A DNA stretch of 64,000 nucleotides, from assembly GCA_044508675.1 (NCBI GenBank), contig JBIQHF010000001.1:186001-250000 (forward strand), written 5' to 3'. The notes beneath the pieces are model-generated. The model was not told the DNA's origin and did not search any database. It saw only the letters and a list, made by a program, of their open reading frames with translations. The translations under genes and the position numbers were made by a program. Source of the stretch: Raineyella sp044508675 (lineage in GTDB: Bacteria > Actinomycetota > Actinomycetes > Propionibacteriales > Propionibacteriaceae). Of the stretch, positions 28,308 to 36,780 are shown piece by piece; the first letter of the stretch is position 1; each line of letters opens with the position of its first letter.

Positions 28308-29426
28308 CTATCTGCCGCCGTAGACCCGCACCTGCTGCGCCTTGACCACGAACCACAGCCGTTGCCCCGGCCCGATCGCCAGGTCCGCCGCCGCTGCCGG
28401 GGTGATGTCGGCGGCCAGTCGTACGCCGGCCGCCTGGGTAACGGCACCGTGGGCGACGACCCGCAGTTGCCCGGCGCGGGGCTCCAGGCCCACGACCTCG
28501 ACCGGCCAGGAGTTGCGCGGGCTGCCGTGCGGCTGGTCCGGGTGGATGCCCACGGCCGCCGGGTCGACCAGGGCGACCGCCGGCTGCCCCGGGCCGGTCT
28601 GCGCGTCCTCGTCCCAGACCCCGGCGACCGGGCCGAGCGGGGTGGCCAGCACGACCGCGTCACCGCGCCGGACCACGTGGTCGACCGAGCCGCCGACGGC
28701 CGGGGCGAGTTCGCCGGTCAGCGTCCCCTCCAGCAGCACCCGACCGGCCAGTTCAGCGGCGAACCCGCTGCGCGGGCTCTGCACCAGGTCCCGGACCATC
28801 CGGTCCTCGACCAGCCGCCCGTTCTCCAGCACCACCGCCCGGTCGGCGAGGGTCACCACGTCGACCAGGTCGTGGGTGACGACCAGCGCCGTACGGCCCT
28901 GCACCACCTCGCGCAGCAATGCGCGCAGCTGTGGGGCGACGGCCACGTCGAGCGCGGCGAACGGCTCGTCGAGCAGCAGCACGTCCGGTTCGGCCGCCAG
29001 GGCGCGGGCGATCGCGACCCGTTGGGCCTGCCCACCGGACAACTGGGCGGGGCGGCGGGCGGCGAACTGGGCGGCATCGACCGCACCGAGCCATTCACGG
29101 GCCAGTTCCTCGGCGGCGCCGCGGCGCATCCCGGCGGCCCGCGGCGCGAACGCGACATTGTCCAGCACGCTCAGGTGCGGGAACAGCAGCGCGTCCTGGG
29201 ACAGCATCGCGACCTTGCGCCGGTGCGGCGGCAGCCCGGTCACGTCCTGCCCGCCGATCGTCGCGGCCCCGGACGAGGGGGCGAGGGTGCCGGCGAGCAA
29301 CTCGAGCAGGGTGGACTTGCCGGCGCCGTTGCGGCCCAGCACGGCCACCACCTGCCCGTCGGGCACCTCGAGGGCGACCTGCAGGTGCCGGGCCTCCAGC
29401 GCCAGGTCGAGGCGGACGTCAGCCAC
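28308..29426 (-). CDS. modC: Molybdate ABC transporter ATP-binding protein
   Basis: Cytosolic ATPase of 372 residues. Walker A GRNGAGKST (31-39), ABC signature LSGGQAQR (about 128-135), Walker B LLLDEPFAALD and the switch histidine in VVTHD are all present. A C-terminal region (about 235-372) matches the regulatory TOBE/MOP domain characteristic of ModC. GTG start overlapping the end of modB by 8 bases. Works with ModB and ModA for molybdate (possibly tungstate) import. Confidence 0.9.
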   Translation of the reverse strand: MADVRLDLALEARHLQVALEVPDGQVVAVLGRNGAGKSTLLELLAGTLAPSSGAATIGGQDVTGLPPHRRKVAMLSQDALLFPHLSVLDNVAFAPRAAGMRRGAAEELAREWLGAVDAAQFAARRPAQLSGGQAQRVAIARALAAEPDVLLLDEPFAALDVAVAPQLRALLREVVQGRTALVVTHDLVDVVTLADRAVVLENGRLVEDRMVRDLVQSPRSGFAAELAGRVLLEGTLTGELAPAVGGSVDHVVRRGDAVVLATPLGPVAGVWDEDAQTGPGQPAVALVDPAAVGIHPDQPHGSPRNSWPVEVVGLEPRAGQLRVVAHGAVTQAAGVRLAADITPAAAADLAIGPGQRLWFVVKAQQVRVYGGR

Positions 29427-30225
29427 GGCGTGCCCCGAACGTACGGATCCCGACGGTCAGCACGACCGCGGCACCGATCGCGACCAGCACCAGCGACAGC
29501 GCGACCGCCGAGGCGGGGTCGACCTCGCGCTGCAGGTAGACCTCCAGCGGCAGGGTCCGGGTGGTGCCCTGCAGCGACCCGGCGAAGGTCAGCGTCGCGC
29601 CGAACTCCCCCAGCGCCCGGGCGAACGCCAGCACGGTCCCCGACACCAGGCCGGGCACGACCAGTGGCAGGGTGATCCGGCGCAGCACCACCCCGGGCGC
29701 CGCACCGAGGGTGGCGGCGACCCGTTCGTACGCCTCGGTGCCCGACCGCAGCGCGCCCTCCAGCGAGATGACCAGGAACGGCATCGCCACGAACGTCTGC
29801 GCCAGCACCACCGCCGCGGTGGAGAACGCCAGGCGGACGCCGAGGGCCTCCAGCACGCCGCCGAACAGGCCGGTCCGGCCGTACGTCAGCAGCAGTGCCA
29901 GGCCGCCGACGACCGGGGGGAGCACCAGCGGCAGCATCACGATCGCGCGCAGGTAGCGCAGTCCGGGCAGCCGGGCGCGGGCCAGCACCACCGCCAGCGG
30001 GATGCCGAGCACCAGACTGAGCAGGGTCGCGGCGGCTGCCGTACGCAATGACAGGCCGAGCGCGACCAGCGCGGACTCCGAGGTCACCAGGGACCAGAAG
30101 TGCGGCCAGTCGGTGGCCAGCACCATCGCGCCGATCGGCAGCACCAGGAAGGTCAGTCCGGTCCCGGCCGGCAGCCACAGCCAGCCGGGCAGCGCGTACC
30201 GGTCCGCCCGCCTCCGGGTCGTCAC
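29419..30225 (-). CDS. modB: Molybdate ABC transporter permease
   Basis: Integral membrane subunit of 268 residues with about five to six helices. The EAA-loop region for contact with ModC is visible as AATLGAAPGVVLRRITLP, and the ALGEFGATLTFAG stretch is typical of ModB. The GTG start overlaps the modA stop (GTGA); longer upstream frames run through modA and are spurious. Confidence 0.92.
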   Translation of the reverse strand: MTTRRRADRYALPGWLWLPAGTGLTFLVLPIGAMVLATDWPHFWSLVTSESALVALGLSLRTAAAATLLSLVLGIPLAVVLARARLPGLRYLRAIVMLPLVLPPVVGGLALLLTYGRTGLFGGVLEALGVRLAFSTAAVVLAQTFVAMPFLVISLEGALRSGTEAYERVAATLGAAPGVVLRRITLPLVVPGLVSGTVLAFARALGEFGATLTFAGSLQGTTRTLPLEVYLQREVDPASAVALSLVLVAIGAAVVLTVGIRTFGARRG

Positions 30226-31016
30226 GGCGTGCCGAACCCGGCCTTGTCCAGCACCGCCTGGCCATCGGCGGCAATGACGTACGCGACGAACTGCTCGGCG
30301 AGGTCGGCCCGGTCGCTGGTCCGGGCGCTCTCGGTGACGGCGATCGGGTAGCGGTTCGGGGTCTGGTCGATGCCGAGCGGGATGCCCATGCCGGTGCCGG
30401 CCGCCTCGGCCCGGGCGACATCGGTGGTGTAGACGAGGGCGGCGTCGGCCTGGCCGGAGGTGACCTTGCCGGCGGTGTCGGTGACGTTCGGCTCCTCGCT
30501 GACCGGGGTGATGGTGATGCCGGCGGCGCCGAGCGTACGTTCGGCGGCGGCGCCGCACGGCACCTGTGGGGCGCAGACGACCAGCTGCAGGTCGGGGTGG
30601 GCCAGGTCGCGGGCGCCGGTGATGCCGAGCGGGTTGTCCGGGGCGACCAGGATCGCCAGCCGGTTGGTGGCGAACAGGGTCGGTTCGGCGACCAGCCCCT
30701 TGTCGGAGGCCTGTTGCATGGTGCGTTCGTCAGCGGTGGCGAGCACGTCGGCGGGGGCGCCGGCATCGAGCTGGCTGACCAGGTCGGACGAACCGGCGTA
30801 GCTGAGGACCACGTCGGTGCCGGGGTGGGCACTCTCGAAGGCGGTGCCGATCTCGTCGAACGCCCCCGCCAGCGACCCCGCGGCGAACACGGTGAGCGTC
30901 TGCTGCTGCGCGGGCGCCGGGGAGGGTGCGGAGGCGGTCGGCGAGGAGCACCCGGCCAGGCCGAGCAGCACCGCGGCGCAAGCGAGCGCCACGGGCCGGA
31001 ATGCGGTGCGGGTCAT
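30222..31016 (-). CDS. modA: Molybdate-binding lipoprotein
   Basis: Extracytoplasmic solute-binding protein of 264 residues. A lipoprotein signal peptide ends in the lipobox LAGC (C23), followed by a serine/proline-rich spacer and then the ModA fold beginning LTVFAAGSLAGAFDEIG, with AGSSDLVSQLDAGAPADV and a conserved TDTAGKVTSGQADAALVY stretch. First gene of modABC. The start at 31016 is preferred since the signal peptide begins there. Confidence 0.9.
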   Translation of the reverse strand: MTRTAFRPVALACAAVLLGLAGCSSPTASAPSPAPAQQQTLTVFAAGSLAGAFDEIGTAFESAHPGTDVVLSYAGSSDLVSQLDAGAPADVLATADERTMQQASDKGLVAEPTLFATNRLAILVAPDNPLGITGARDLAHPDLQLVVCAPQVPCGAAAERTLGAAGITITPVSEEPNVTDTAGKVTSGQADAALVYTTDVARAEAAGTGMGIPLGIDQTPNRYPIAVTESARTSDRADLAEQFVAYVIAADGQAVLDKAGFGTP

Positions 31017-31085
31017 GGCCGCCACCCTAGGCAAGGGCCGGGACGGTTGCCGCCCCACCCCCGCACAATGCCGCAGGGCACCGCC

Positions 31086-31859
31086 TCAATGGGCAGCCCG
31101 GACCACCCCGCCGTCGATGACGTACGTCGCGCCGGTCGCGAAGCCGGGGACCGGGGAGGCGAGGAACGCGATCATGTCGGCGACCTCGCCCACCTGGGCG
31201 ATCCGGCCCAGCGGGATCTCCCGGACGGTGTCGGCGAGGGCCTCCTCGACGGTGGTGCCGGTGGCGGCCGCCCGGGCCGCGGCCAGTTCCTGGGTCCGTT
31301 CGGTGCCCGTCGCACCGACCAGCACCTGGTTGACCCGCACGCCGCGCGGGGCGACCTCGGTGGCCAGGGTCTTGACCAGGGCCGACTCGGCCGAACGGTA
31401 CGCGGCCGACAGCACCCCGCCGGGCGCCGGCTGGCGCACCCAGTTCGAGGACACCAGCACCATCGAACCGGCCCCGGCCGCCGACATCAGCCGGCCCGCG
31501 CCGGTGAGCAGTTCGACGACCGGGCGCAGCAGCAGGTCGTGCGCGGCCTCCCAGTCCGCCCAGGCCAGCTCCAGCACCGGCCGGACCGGCGGGCCGGGCG
31601 TGTTCGCGACCAGGATGTCGAGGCGACCGTACGTGTCGTGCACCCGGTCGACCAGCGCGGCGGCCGCCCCCGGCACGGACAGGTCGAGCACCTCCGGGAC
31701 GATCCGGCCGGCGCCGATCTGCTCGATGGAGCGGTCCTGGCTCCGGGCGGCGGCGATGACGGTGGCACCCTCACGGGCCAGGCTCTCGCTGACGGCGCGG
31801 CCGATGCCGCGCGAGGCGGCGGTGACCAGGGCGACCCTGTCGTGTACCTGCAGGTCCAT
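31086..31859 (-). CDS. Short-chain dehydrogenase/reductase family protein with altered catalytic lysine
   Basis: SDR-fold protein of 257 residues. The NAD(P) motif TAASRGIG is at 14-21, LVANTPG replaces the NNAG-type segment, and the active-site serine lies in LVSSNW. The usual YxxxK reads YRSAE, so the catalytic lysine position is glutamate; activity may be lost or changed. The start has GGAGA 6 bases upstream. Divergent from the carboxyltransferase gene across a gap containing 16-base direct repeats. Substrate unknown. Confidence 0.85.
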   Translation of the reverse strand: MDLQVHDRVALVTAASRGIGRAVSESLAREGATVIAAARSQDRSIEQIGAGRIVPEVLDLSVPGAAAALVDRVHDTYGRLDILVANTPGPPVRPVLELAWADWEAAHDLLLRPVVELLTGAGRLMSAAGAGSMVLVSSNWVRQPAPGGVLSAAYRSAESALVKTLATEVAPRGVRVNQVLVGATGTERTQELAAARAAATGTTVEEALADTVREIPLGRIAQVGEVADMIAFLASPVPGFATGATYVIDGGVVRAAH

Positions 31860-31870
31860 GGTGTCTCCTT

Positions 31871-31910
31871 CGTACGGTGTGGTGATCGTACGGTGTGGTG
31901 ATCGTACGGT
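31871..31910. repeat. Tandem 16-base direct repeat in a divergent promoter region
   Basis: CGTACGGTGTGGTGAT occurs twice back to back (31871-31886, 31887-31902), followed by a third partial copy CGTACGGT (31903-31910). It sits just upstream of the SDR ribosome-binding site. Could be a regulator-binding array or a small duplication. Confidence 0.8.
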
Positions 31911-31958
31911 CCTGGCGGACCGGCCCCGCACGGACTCCCCGACTGGAATACTGCGGTC

Positions 31959-33431
31959 ATGGCGGAACGATGGCGTGCGTATGACCTTGTCGACCTCGTG
32001 GTCGACCCCGGCTCCTGGGAATCCTGGGACGAACCGATCGATGTCTCGGGCTACCCCGACGGCTACCGCGAGCAGGTGCTGCGGGCCCGGGAGAAGTCCG
32101 GCATGGACGAGGCGGTGATCACCGGACGGGCGACCATCGGGGGGCGTACGGCCGCGTTCATCATCGGGGACTTCCGCTTCCTGGGCGGTTCGATCGGCCG
32201 GGACACGTCGGTGCGGATCGAGGCGGCGGTGCGCCGGGCGACCGCCGAGAAGTTGCCGCTGATCGCCTCGACCTCCTCGGGCGGCACCCGGATGCAGGAG
32301 GGCACGCCCGCGTTCGTCACGATGGTGTCGATCTCGAAGGCGATCATCGCGCACAAGGACGCGGGACTGCCGTACATCGTGTACCTGCGCCACCCCACCA
32401 CCGGCGGCGTCTTCGCCTCGTGGGGTTCGCTGGGCCACATCACCGTCACCGAGCCGGAGGCGATGATCGGCTTCCTCGGCCCACGCGTGTACGAGGTGCT
32501 GAACGACCGGCCGTTCCCCGAGGGCGTGCAGGTGGCCGAGAACCTGGTCGACCATGGCATCATCGACGCGATCGTCCGGCCCGAGGACCTGCGCCAGACC
32601 GCGGCGACCGCACTGCGGGCGCTCACCCCGGTCGACCTCGGTGCACCGTCCGAGGGGCACAGCGCCGGACTTGCTGCCCCGGCACCGCGCACCGGGCCGG
32701 TCTGGGACGCGATCGAAGCGACCCGCCGCGCCGACCGGCCGGGGGTCCGGGAGGTCCTGCGCCACGGCGCCAAGGACGTGCTGATCCTGTCCGGTACCGG
32801 CGCGGAGAACGGGCCCGGCCTGGTCCTGGCCGTCGCCCGGCTGGACGGCCTGCCCTGTGTAATCGTCGGCCAGGACCGGCACGTCCAGATGCACGGCGGC
32901 CCGCTCGGGCCGGCCGGCCTGCGCGCCGCCCAGCGCGGCATCCGACTGGCACAGATGCTCGGCCTCCCGCTGGTCTGCATGGTCGACACCCCCGGCGCCG
33001 ACCTGTCCCCCGAGGCCGAGGAGAACGGTCTGGCCGGCGAGATCTCCAGGACCCTGGCCTGGCTGGCCCGCGTCACCGTCCCCTCGGTCTCGATCATCCT
33101 CGGCCAGGGCTCCGGCGGCGGGGCGCTCGCGATGCTGCCGGCCGACCGGATCATCGCGATGGAGAACGGCTGGCTGGCCCCGCTCCCCCCGGAGGGCGCC
33201 AGTGCGATCATGTTCAAGGACGGCAGTCATGCCCCCGAACTGTCCGAGCAGCAGCGCGTCGGGGCCCAGGAACTGCTGGAGGACGGCATCATCCATCGGA
33301 TCGTGGCCGAACCGGCCGATCCCGCCAGTGATCCGCGCGGATTCGCCCAGGCCGTGGTGGCGGCGGTGACCGAGGAGTTGCGCCAGGTCGCGGCCGAGAA
33401 GAAGCACTGGAAGGCGGGTGCCCGCCCCTGA
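31959..33431 (+). CDS. Acetyl/propionyl-CoA carboxylase carboxyltransferase, fused beta-alpha subunits
   Basis: Protein of 490 residues with two tandem crotonase-like halves. The N-terminal beta-type half includes GGSIGRDTSVRIEAAVRRA and TSSGGTRMQEG. The C-terminal alpha-type half includes VCMVDTPGADLSPEAEENG and GQGSGGGALAM. No AccD zinc ribbon is present. It would transfer the carboxyl group from biotin to an acyl-CoA. No biotin carboxylase or biotin-carrier gene is in the window, so the partner is elsewhere. A malonate-decarboxylase beta/gamma-like role is an alternative. An AATACT hexamer about 7 bases before the ATG, with no ribosome-binding site, suggests a leaderless transcript. Confidence 0.85.
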   Translation: MAERWRAYDLVDLVVDPGSWESWDEPIDVSGYPDGYREQVLRAREKSGMDEAVITGRATIGGRTAAFIIGDFRFLGGSIGRDTSVRIEAAVRRATAEKLPLIASTSSGGTRMQEGTPAFVTMVSISKAIIAHKDAGLPYIVYLRHPTTGGVFASWGSLGHITVTEPEAMIGFLGPRVYEVLNDRPFPEGVQVAENLVDHGIIDAIVRPEDLRQTAATALRALTPVDLGAPSEGHSAGLAAPAPRTGPVWDAIEATRRADRPGVREVLRHGAKDVLILSGTGAENGPGLVLAVARLDGLPCVIVGQDRHVQMHGGPLGPAGLRAAQRGIRLAQMLGLPLVCMVDTPGADLSPEAEENGLAGEISRTLAWLARVTVPSVSIILGQGSGGGALAMLPADRIIAMENGWLAPLPPEGASAIMFKDGSHAPELSEQQRVGAQELLEDGIIHRIVAEPADPASDPRGFAQAVVAAVTEELRQVAAEKKHWKAGARP

Positions 33432-33461
33432 TCCCAGGGGAGGACCAACCAGTCGGCCCAA

Positions 33462-33501
33462 GTTCTTGATCGTGGGCCCCAGACAGCCCACGATCAAGAA
33501 C
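33462..33501. terminator. Long hairpin after the carboxyltransferase gene
   Basis: GTTCTTGATCGTGGGC and its perfect complement separated by 8 bases. The stem is 16 bp and less GC-rich than its surroundings. It probably terminates transcription of the carboxyltransferase gene and immediately precedes the promoter of the next gene. Confidence 0.75.
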
Positions 33502-33525
33502 CCCGCGGCCACCTAGACTGCCCCC

Positions 33526-34119
33526 ATGAGCGAAGGGCTTCCGGACAAGAGGATCCGCGCGAGCGACCAGGATCGTGATGCCGTGCTGGCCGTGTTGGAG
33601 CAGGCCCACGCCGACGGTCGGCTCACCCTCGAGGAGCTGAGCACCCGCCAGGACGCTGCGCTCCGGGCGGTGTACACCGACGAACTACCCGCCCTGGTCG
33701 ACGACCTGCCCCATGACGGTGCCCTGCTGGTGCCGATGGCACGTCCGGCACCGGTCCCCGTCGTCCCCAGCAGCGAGGACCTGGTCAGAGTCGCGGTATT
33801 GAGCGGGAGGACCGTCCACCTGGAGCCCGGCCGACACGGCGTGACCGGCATCGCCTTCTGGGGCGGCGACGAGATCTATCTGGGCGACGCGCTGGGTCCG
33901 GGCGTGACAATCACCCTGAACCTGCACGCGGTGATGGGCGGCAGCAACATCTACGTGCCGCCCGGCGTCCGGGTCGTCGACGAGGCCATCGCGATCATGG
34001 CCGGCAATGACATCGATGCGGCGGCGCAGGGCGACGGCTCGAACGGCACGGTCATCCTCCAGGGCGTGCTGTTCTGGGGCGGCAACGACGTCAAGCTCGC
34101 CCCGCAGCAGCGGCAATAG
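33526..34119 (+). CDS. DUF1707 (SHOCT-like) domain protein with LiaF-like C-terminus
   Basis: Soluble protein of 197 residues. The N-terminal DUF1707 segment RIRASDQDRDAVLAVLEQA continues through GRLTLEELSTRQDAA (about 10-50). The C-terminal beta-rich region has repeating glycine/asparagine turns (FWGGDEIYLGD, VMGGSNIYVPPG, FWGGNDVKL) as in cell-wall-active LiaF-type domains. Function unknown; the family is common in actinobacteria and tied by association to envelope stress. TAGACT (33514-33519) stands 6 bases before the ATG with no ribosome-binding site, so translation is probably leaderless. Confidence 0.8.
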   Translation: MSEGLPDKRIRASDQDRDAVLAVLEQAHADGRLTLEELSTRQDAALRAVYTDELPALVDDLPHDGALLVPMARPAPVPVVPSSEDLVRVAVLSGRTVHLEPGRHGVTGIAFWGGDEIYLGDALGPGVTITLNLHAVMGGSNIYVPPGVRVVDEAIAIMAGNDIDAAAQGDGSNGTVILQGVLFWGGNDVKLAPQQRQ

Positions 34120-34146
34120 CGGCCAGGAGCAGTCGCCGGCAGCGCC

Positions 34147-34698
34147 TCAGCGCTCCCAGGGCAGCCGGTCGTGGCAGCCCGGGGTCACGGCAGTCTTGAC
34201 CATGGCACCGGTCTCGTAGACGAAGCGCCACACCCAGATCAACGGCCCGCGCTCGGGGATGGCGACCACCCGTACCGTTCCGGGGAAGCACCTGCCCATC
34301 AGGATCCTGGTCCTCGTCACGTGACTGGTCTGGCTCACCACGGTGACCGAGGTCCAGCCCCGCTCCTCGGCCAATCGTGCGAATGCCTCGGCTTCGCCCT
34401 GGGTGGTCTCGGGAGCGGGCGTGAGGCAGATGGTGCCTGGTTCGTCGCACACCGTGAACACCGACCAGGAGGCGACACTCGCCGGACGGGACACGACGAC
34501 CTGGCCGATCCGCAGATCGGGTCGGGTCTCGATGGCCTCGTGGCCACCGTCCGATGACAGGAAGAAGGTCGCATCCGTCGCTGTGGGGGTGTCGGTCCTC
34601 GGGAGCACCAGGAAGACCGTGCACGCGGCGAGCCACACCAGCACGAGCGGTACCACGACCCCCCACGGCCACCGCCTGGCCCTTCCCCGCGACTCCAT
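34147..34698 (-). CDS. YdcF/SanA-like (DUF218) membrane-anchored protein
   Basis: Protein of 183 residues with one N-terminal transmembrane helix (about 12-33) and an extracytoplasmic alpha/beta domain. The segment ETTQGEAEAFARLAEERG followed by SVTVVSQTSHVTRTRILM is characteristic of DUF218 proteins (YdcF/SanA/ElyC), which are implicated in envelope or lipid-carrier-linked polymer metabolism. The start at 34698 is chosen over 34731 because it puts the basic residues directly before the helix. Shares only convergent ends with the DUF1707 gene. Confidence 0.7.
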   Translation of the reverse strand: MESRGRARRWPWGVVVPLVLVWLAACTVFLVLPRTDTPTATDATFFLSSDGGHEAIETRPDLRIGQVVVSRPASVASWSVFTVCDEPGTICLTPAPETTQGEAEAFARLAEERGWTSVTVVSQTSHVTRTRILMGRCFPGTVRVVAIPERGPLIWVWRFVYETGAMVKTAVTPGCHDRLPWER

Positions 34699-34759
34699 GC
34701 CAGCACCGTAGCAACGGCGTGGAAAGCACACCCTTCGCGAGTTCCGCCCCGGCCGGCCC

Positions 34760-35662
34760 TCAGACCACCGATGCCGGGATCACCGAGATCACGAACGCCA
34801 ACGTCCCGACGCTCAACAGCGTGCTGAGCGCCACCGCGCTGGCAGCGGTCTCCGGATCCGAGCCGTACTCCCGGGCCAGCATGAACGCGTTCACCGCGGT
34901 CGGCATCGCGCAGGCCAGGACCAGGCTGCTGGTCGACATCGCGTCCATCCGCAACAGCCACGCCACACCGACGGCGATCAGCGGGACCACGACCACCCGC
35001 AGCCCCACGGCCGTGAGCACCGACCGGTTGAGGTGCAGACGGCGCGACTGGGTGAGCTGGACGCCGAGGGCGAGCAGCACCATCGGCACCGCGGCACCGG
35101 CCAGCAGTTCGATGCCGCGCGACACCCCGATCGGCAGTTCCCACCCGAGCAGCCGCAGGAGGCCAGCGAGCAGCATCGCCCACGTGACGGGCAGCTTGGC
35201 GAAGGTCTTGATCCCGGCGAGCAGTCCTCCGCCCGAGCCCATCAGGATCGGGCCCACAGTGAACATCACGACCAGCGAGACCAGGAACAGGATCATCGCC
35301 TGGTCCAGCCCGATCTGGCCGAGTGCCAGTAGCGCGATCGGCAGTCCGAAGTTGCCGTTGTTCCCCAGGATCACTGCACCGATCACGCCGCGCTGGGTGC
35401 CGCGGGACGTGCCCAACGACGCCACCCAGGCCACCCCGGCGGCGAGCGTGGTGACGATCAGCAGCCCCCCACCGAGGAGCAGGCCATCGGAGATCGTCAC
35501 CTCGGTCTTCATCAGGCTGTCGAACGCCAGGGGCGGGGTCAGTCCGTAGAGGTTGATCTTGCCGATGGTGTCGGGATCAAGCACGAACTTGCGGGCCAGG
35601 ATCATCCCGACCGCGGCCACGATGGCCACCGGCAGGATCACCTGGAGCAGGGCGGCGAGCAC
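34760..35662 (-). CDS. AEC family (auxin efflux carrier-like) transporter
   Basis: Integral membrane permease of 300 residues with about nine to ten helices in two inverted halves. The family-type NNGNFGLPIALLAL motif lies near residue 100 and the second-half AMPTAVNAFMLAREYG near 265. Bacterial members export or import small organic acids; the substrate is not predictable. GTG start with AGGAGG 4 bases upstream. Probably monocistronic. Confidence 0.88.
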   Translation of the reverse strand: MLAALLQVILPVAIVAAVGMILARKFVLDPDTIGKINLYGLTPPLAFDSLMKTEVTISDGLLLGGGLLIVTTLAAGVAWVASLGTSRGTQRGVIGAVILGNNGNFGLPIALLALGQIGLDQAMILFLVSLVVMFTVGPILMGSGGGLLAGIKTFAKLPVTWAMLLAGLLRLLGWELPIGVSRGIELLAGAAVPMVLLALGVQLTQSRRLHLNRSVLTAVGLRVVVVPLIAVGVAWLLRMDAMSTSSLVLACAMPTAVNAFMLAREYGSDPETAASAVALSTLLSVGTLAFVISVIPASVV

Positions 35663-35823
35663 GGGACCTCCTAGATGCAGCTGCAGACGTACGTCCGGCC
35701 CATCCTCGCGCCGATCAGGACCGTATGCGCGGGTCGTGCCACCGCACGTTGCCGTAGTGAGGAGGATCGTAGGGATGCGGACGACAGGACACCCGAAGAC
35801 GCCGACCGAACAGGATCGCAGGT

Positions 35824-36393
35824 TCAGTCCTTGGCTGAATCCTGCCCCGTGACGACCGGCAGGATCCGATCCAAGACAGCATCAATCTCTGCGGCACAGG
35901 CACGTGACGCGGCCATCCCCCGACGGTGCGGATCAGAGACATCCCAGGTCATGGCGTTCGGCTTGGCTGCGGCAACCGCCTGGGCGATGAGGTTCGGCCC
36001 GGTGCCGGGCTTGTAGAGCCGCTGCGCCACGTCGGCGAACTGGTGGAGGCCCATGACCTTTCCGGCATGGTCGGGCCACGAATCCAGGATCAACGCGTGC
36101 TGGCCGAGCTCGAACGTCAGCACGACGTCGGACAGCGCCACCATCTCCCAGGTCAGGGCACGGCTGATGTGGTCCGCCGCTGATATCCCGTACTCCTCGT
36201 GGAGGACTTCGGCCATGTCCGCGTCCATCGGGCGACCGGGGTAGCCAGGAATCCCTGCACTCCCCACACGGATCGTGGGGAAGTCGACGAGTCGCTGGGC
36301 CGCCAACCGTTCAGCGAACGGCGAGCGGGCGATATTGGCGGTGCAGACGAAGAGGATCCGCAGCGGCTGCGGCACCGAGTCGGTTCGGCTCAC
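35824..36393 (-). CDS. Low-molecular-weight protein tyrosine phosphatase
   Basis: Cytosolic phosphatase of 189 residues. The P-loop CTANIARS (C17, R23) gives the nucleophile and phosphate-binding arginine, and DVSDPHR supplies the general-acid aspartate. Wzb/Ptp-type members regulate polysaccharide export by dephosphorylating BY-kinases; it borders the polysaccharide locus here, yet no BY-kinase is visible. GTG start at 36393; longer frames lack homology-like sequence. Divergent from the acetyltransferase gene at 36781. Confidence 0.85.
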   Translation of the reverse strand: MSRTDSVPQPLRILFVCTANIARSPFAERLAAQRLVDFPTIRVGSAGIPGYPGRPMDADMAEVLHEEYGISAADHISRALTWEMVALSDVVLTFELGQHALILDSWPDHAGKVMGLHQFADVAQRLYKPGTGPNLIAQAVAAAKPNAMTWDVSDPHRRGMAASRACAAEIDAVLDRILPVVTGQDSAKD

Positions 36394-36780
36394 GGGTCGA
36401 TCATAGAGTGGCGTTCCGGGCACGGCCCGCAATTCCCCGTGCCGAGGGGTGCCCCGGGTGGGCGACCGCCGCCGGCAACCGTCGGCCCCCACCCCTACCT
36501 CACGCTAGGGCGGCCGCGGCTGTCGTTCCAGCGAAGCGCTCCCCCGACCCCGGCGGCAGCCCGAATACCAGTCACGTGGTGCACGCGCACCCACCACGCA
36601 ATGCCCACGTGGTCCCTGCGGCGGGCTACTCGATCACCTCCCGAATCACGCTCCGGCGCCCCTTGACCCGTTGTGGGGGGCTCGTCGACGGACCTACGTT
36701 GAGGCCACCGGCTGGCCTGCGGACCCGAGCGTGGGGGCTGCGGGGACGCCAGTCGGATCCGAAGAGCTGGGGGCTACACC
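36394..36780. promoter_or_regulatory. 387-base non-coding region ahead of the rightward polysaccharide operon
   Basis: No convincing gene. It must hold the promoters for the divergent phosphatase gene and the operon starting at 36781. A TTGACC at 36663 is the best -35 candidate, but no well-spaced -10 is present. No repeats noted. Confidence 0.4.

Noticed and set aside
36394..36780. Small open frames ahead of the acetyltransferase gene
   Set aside because: No ribosome-binding sites, no conserved features, and frames overlap in several phases as expected from GC bias.
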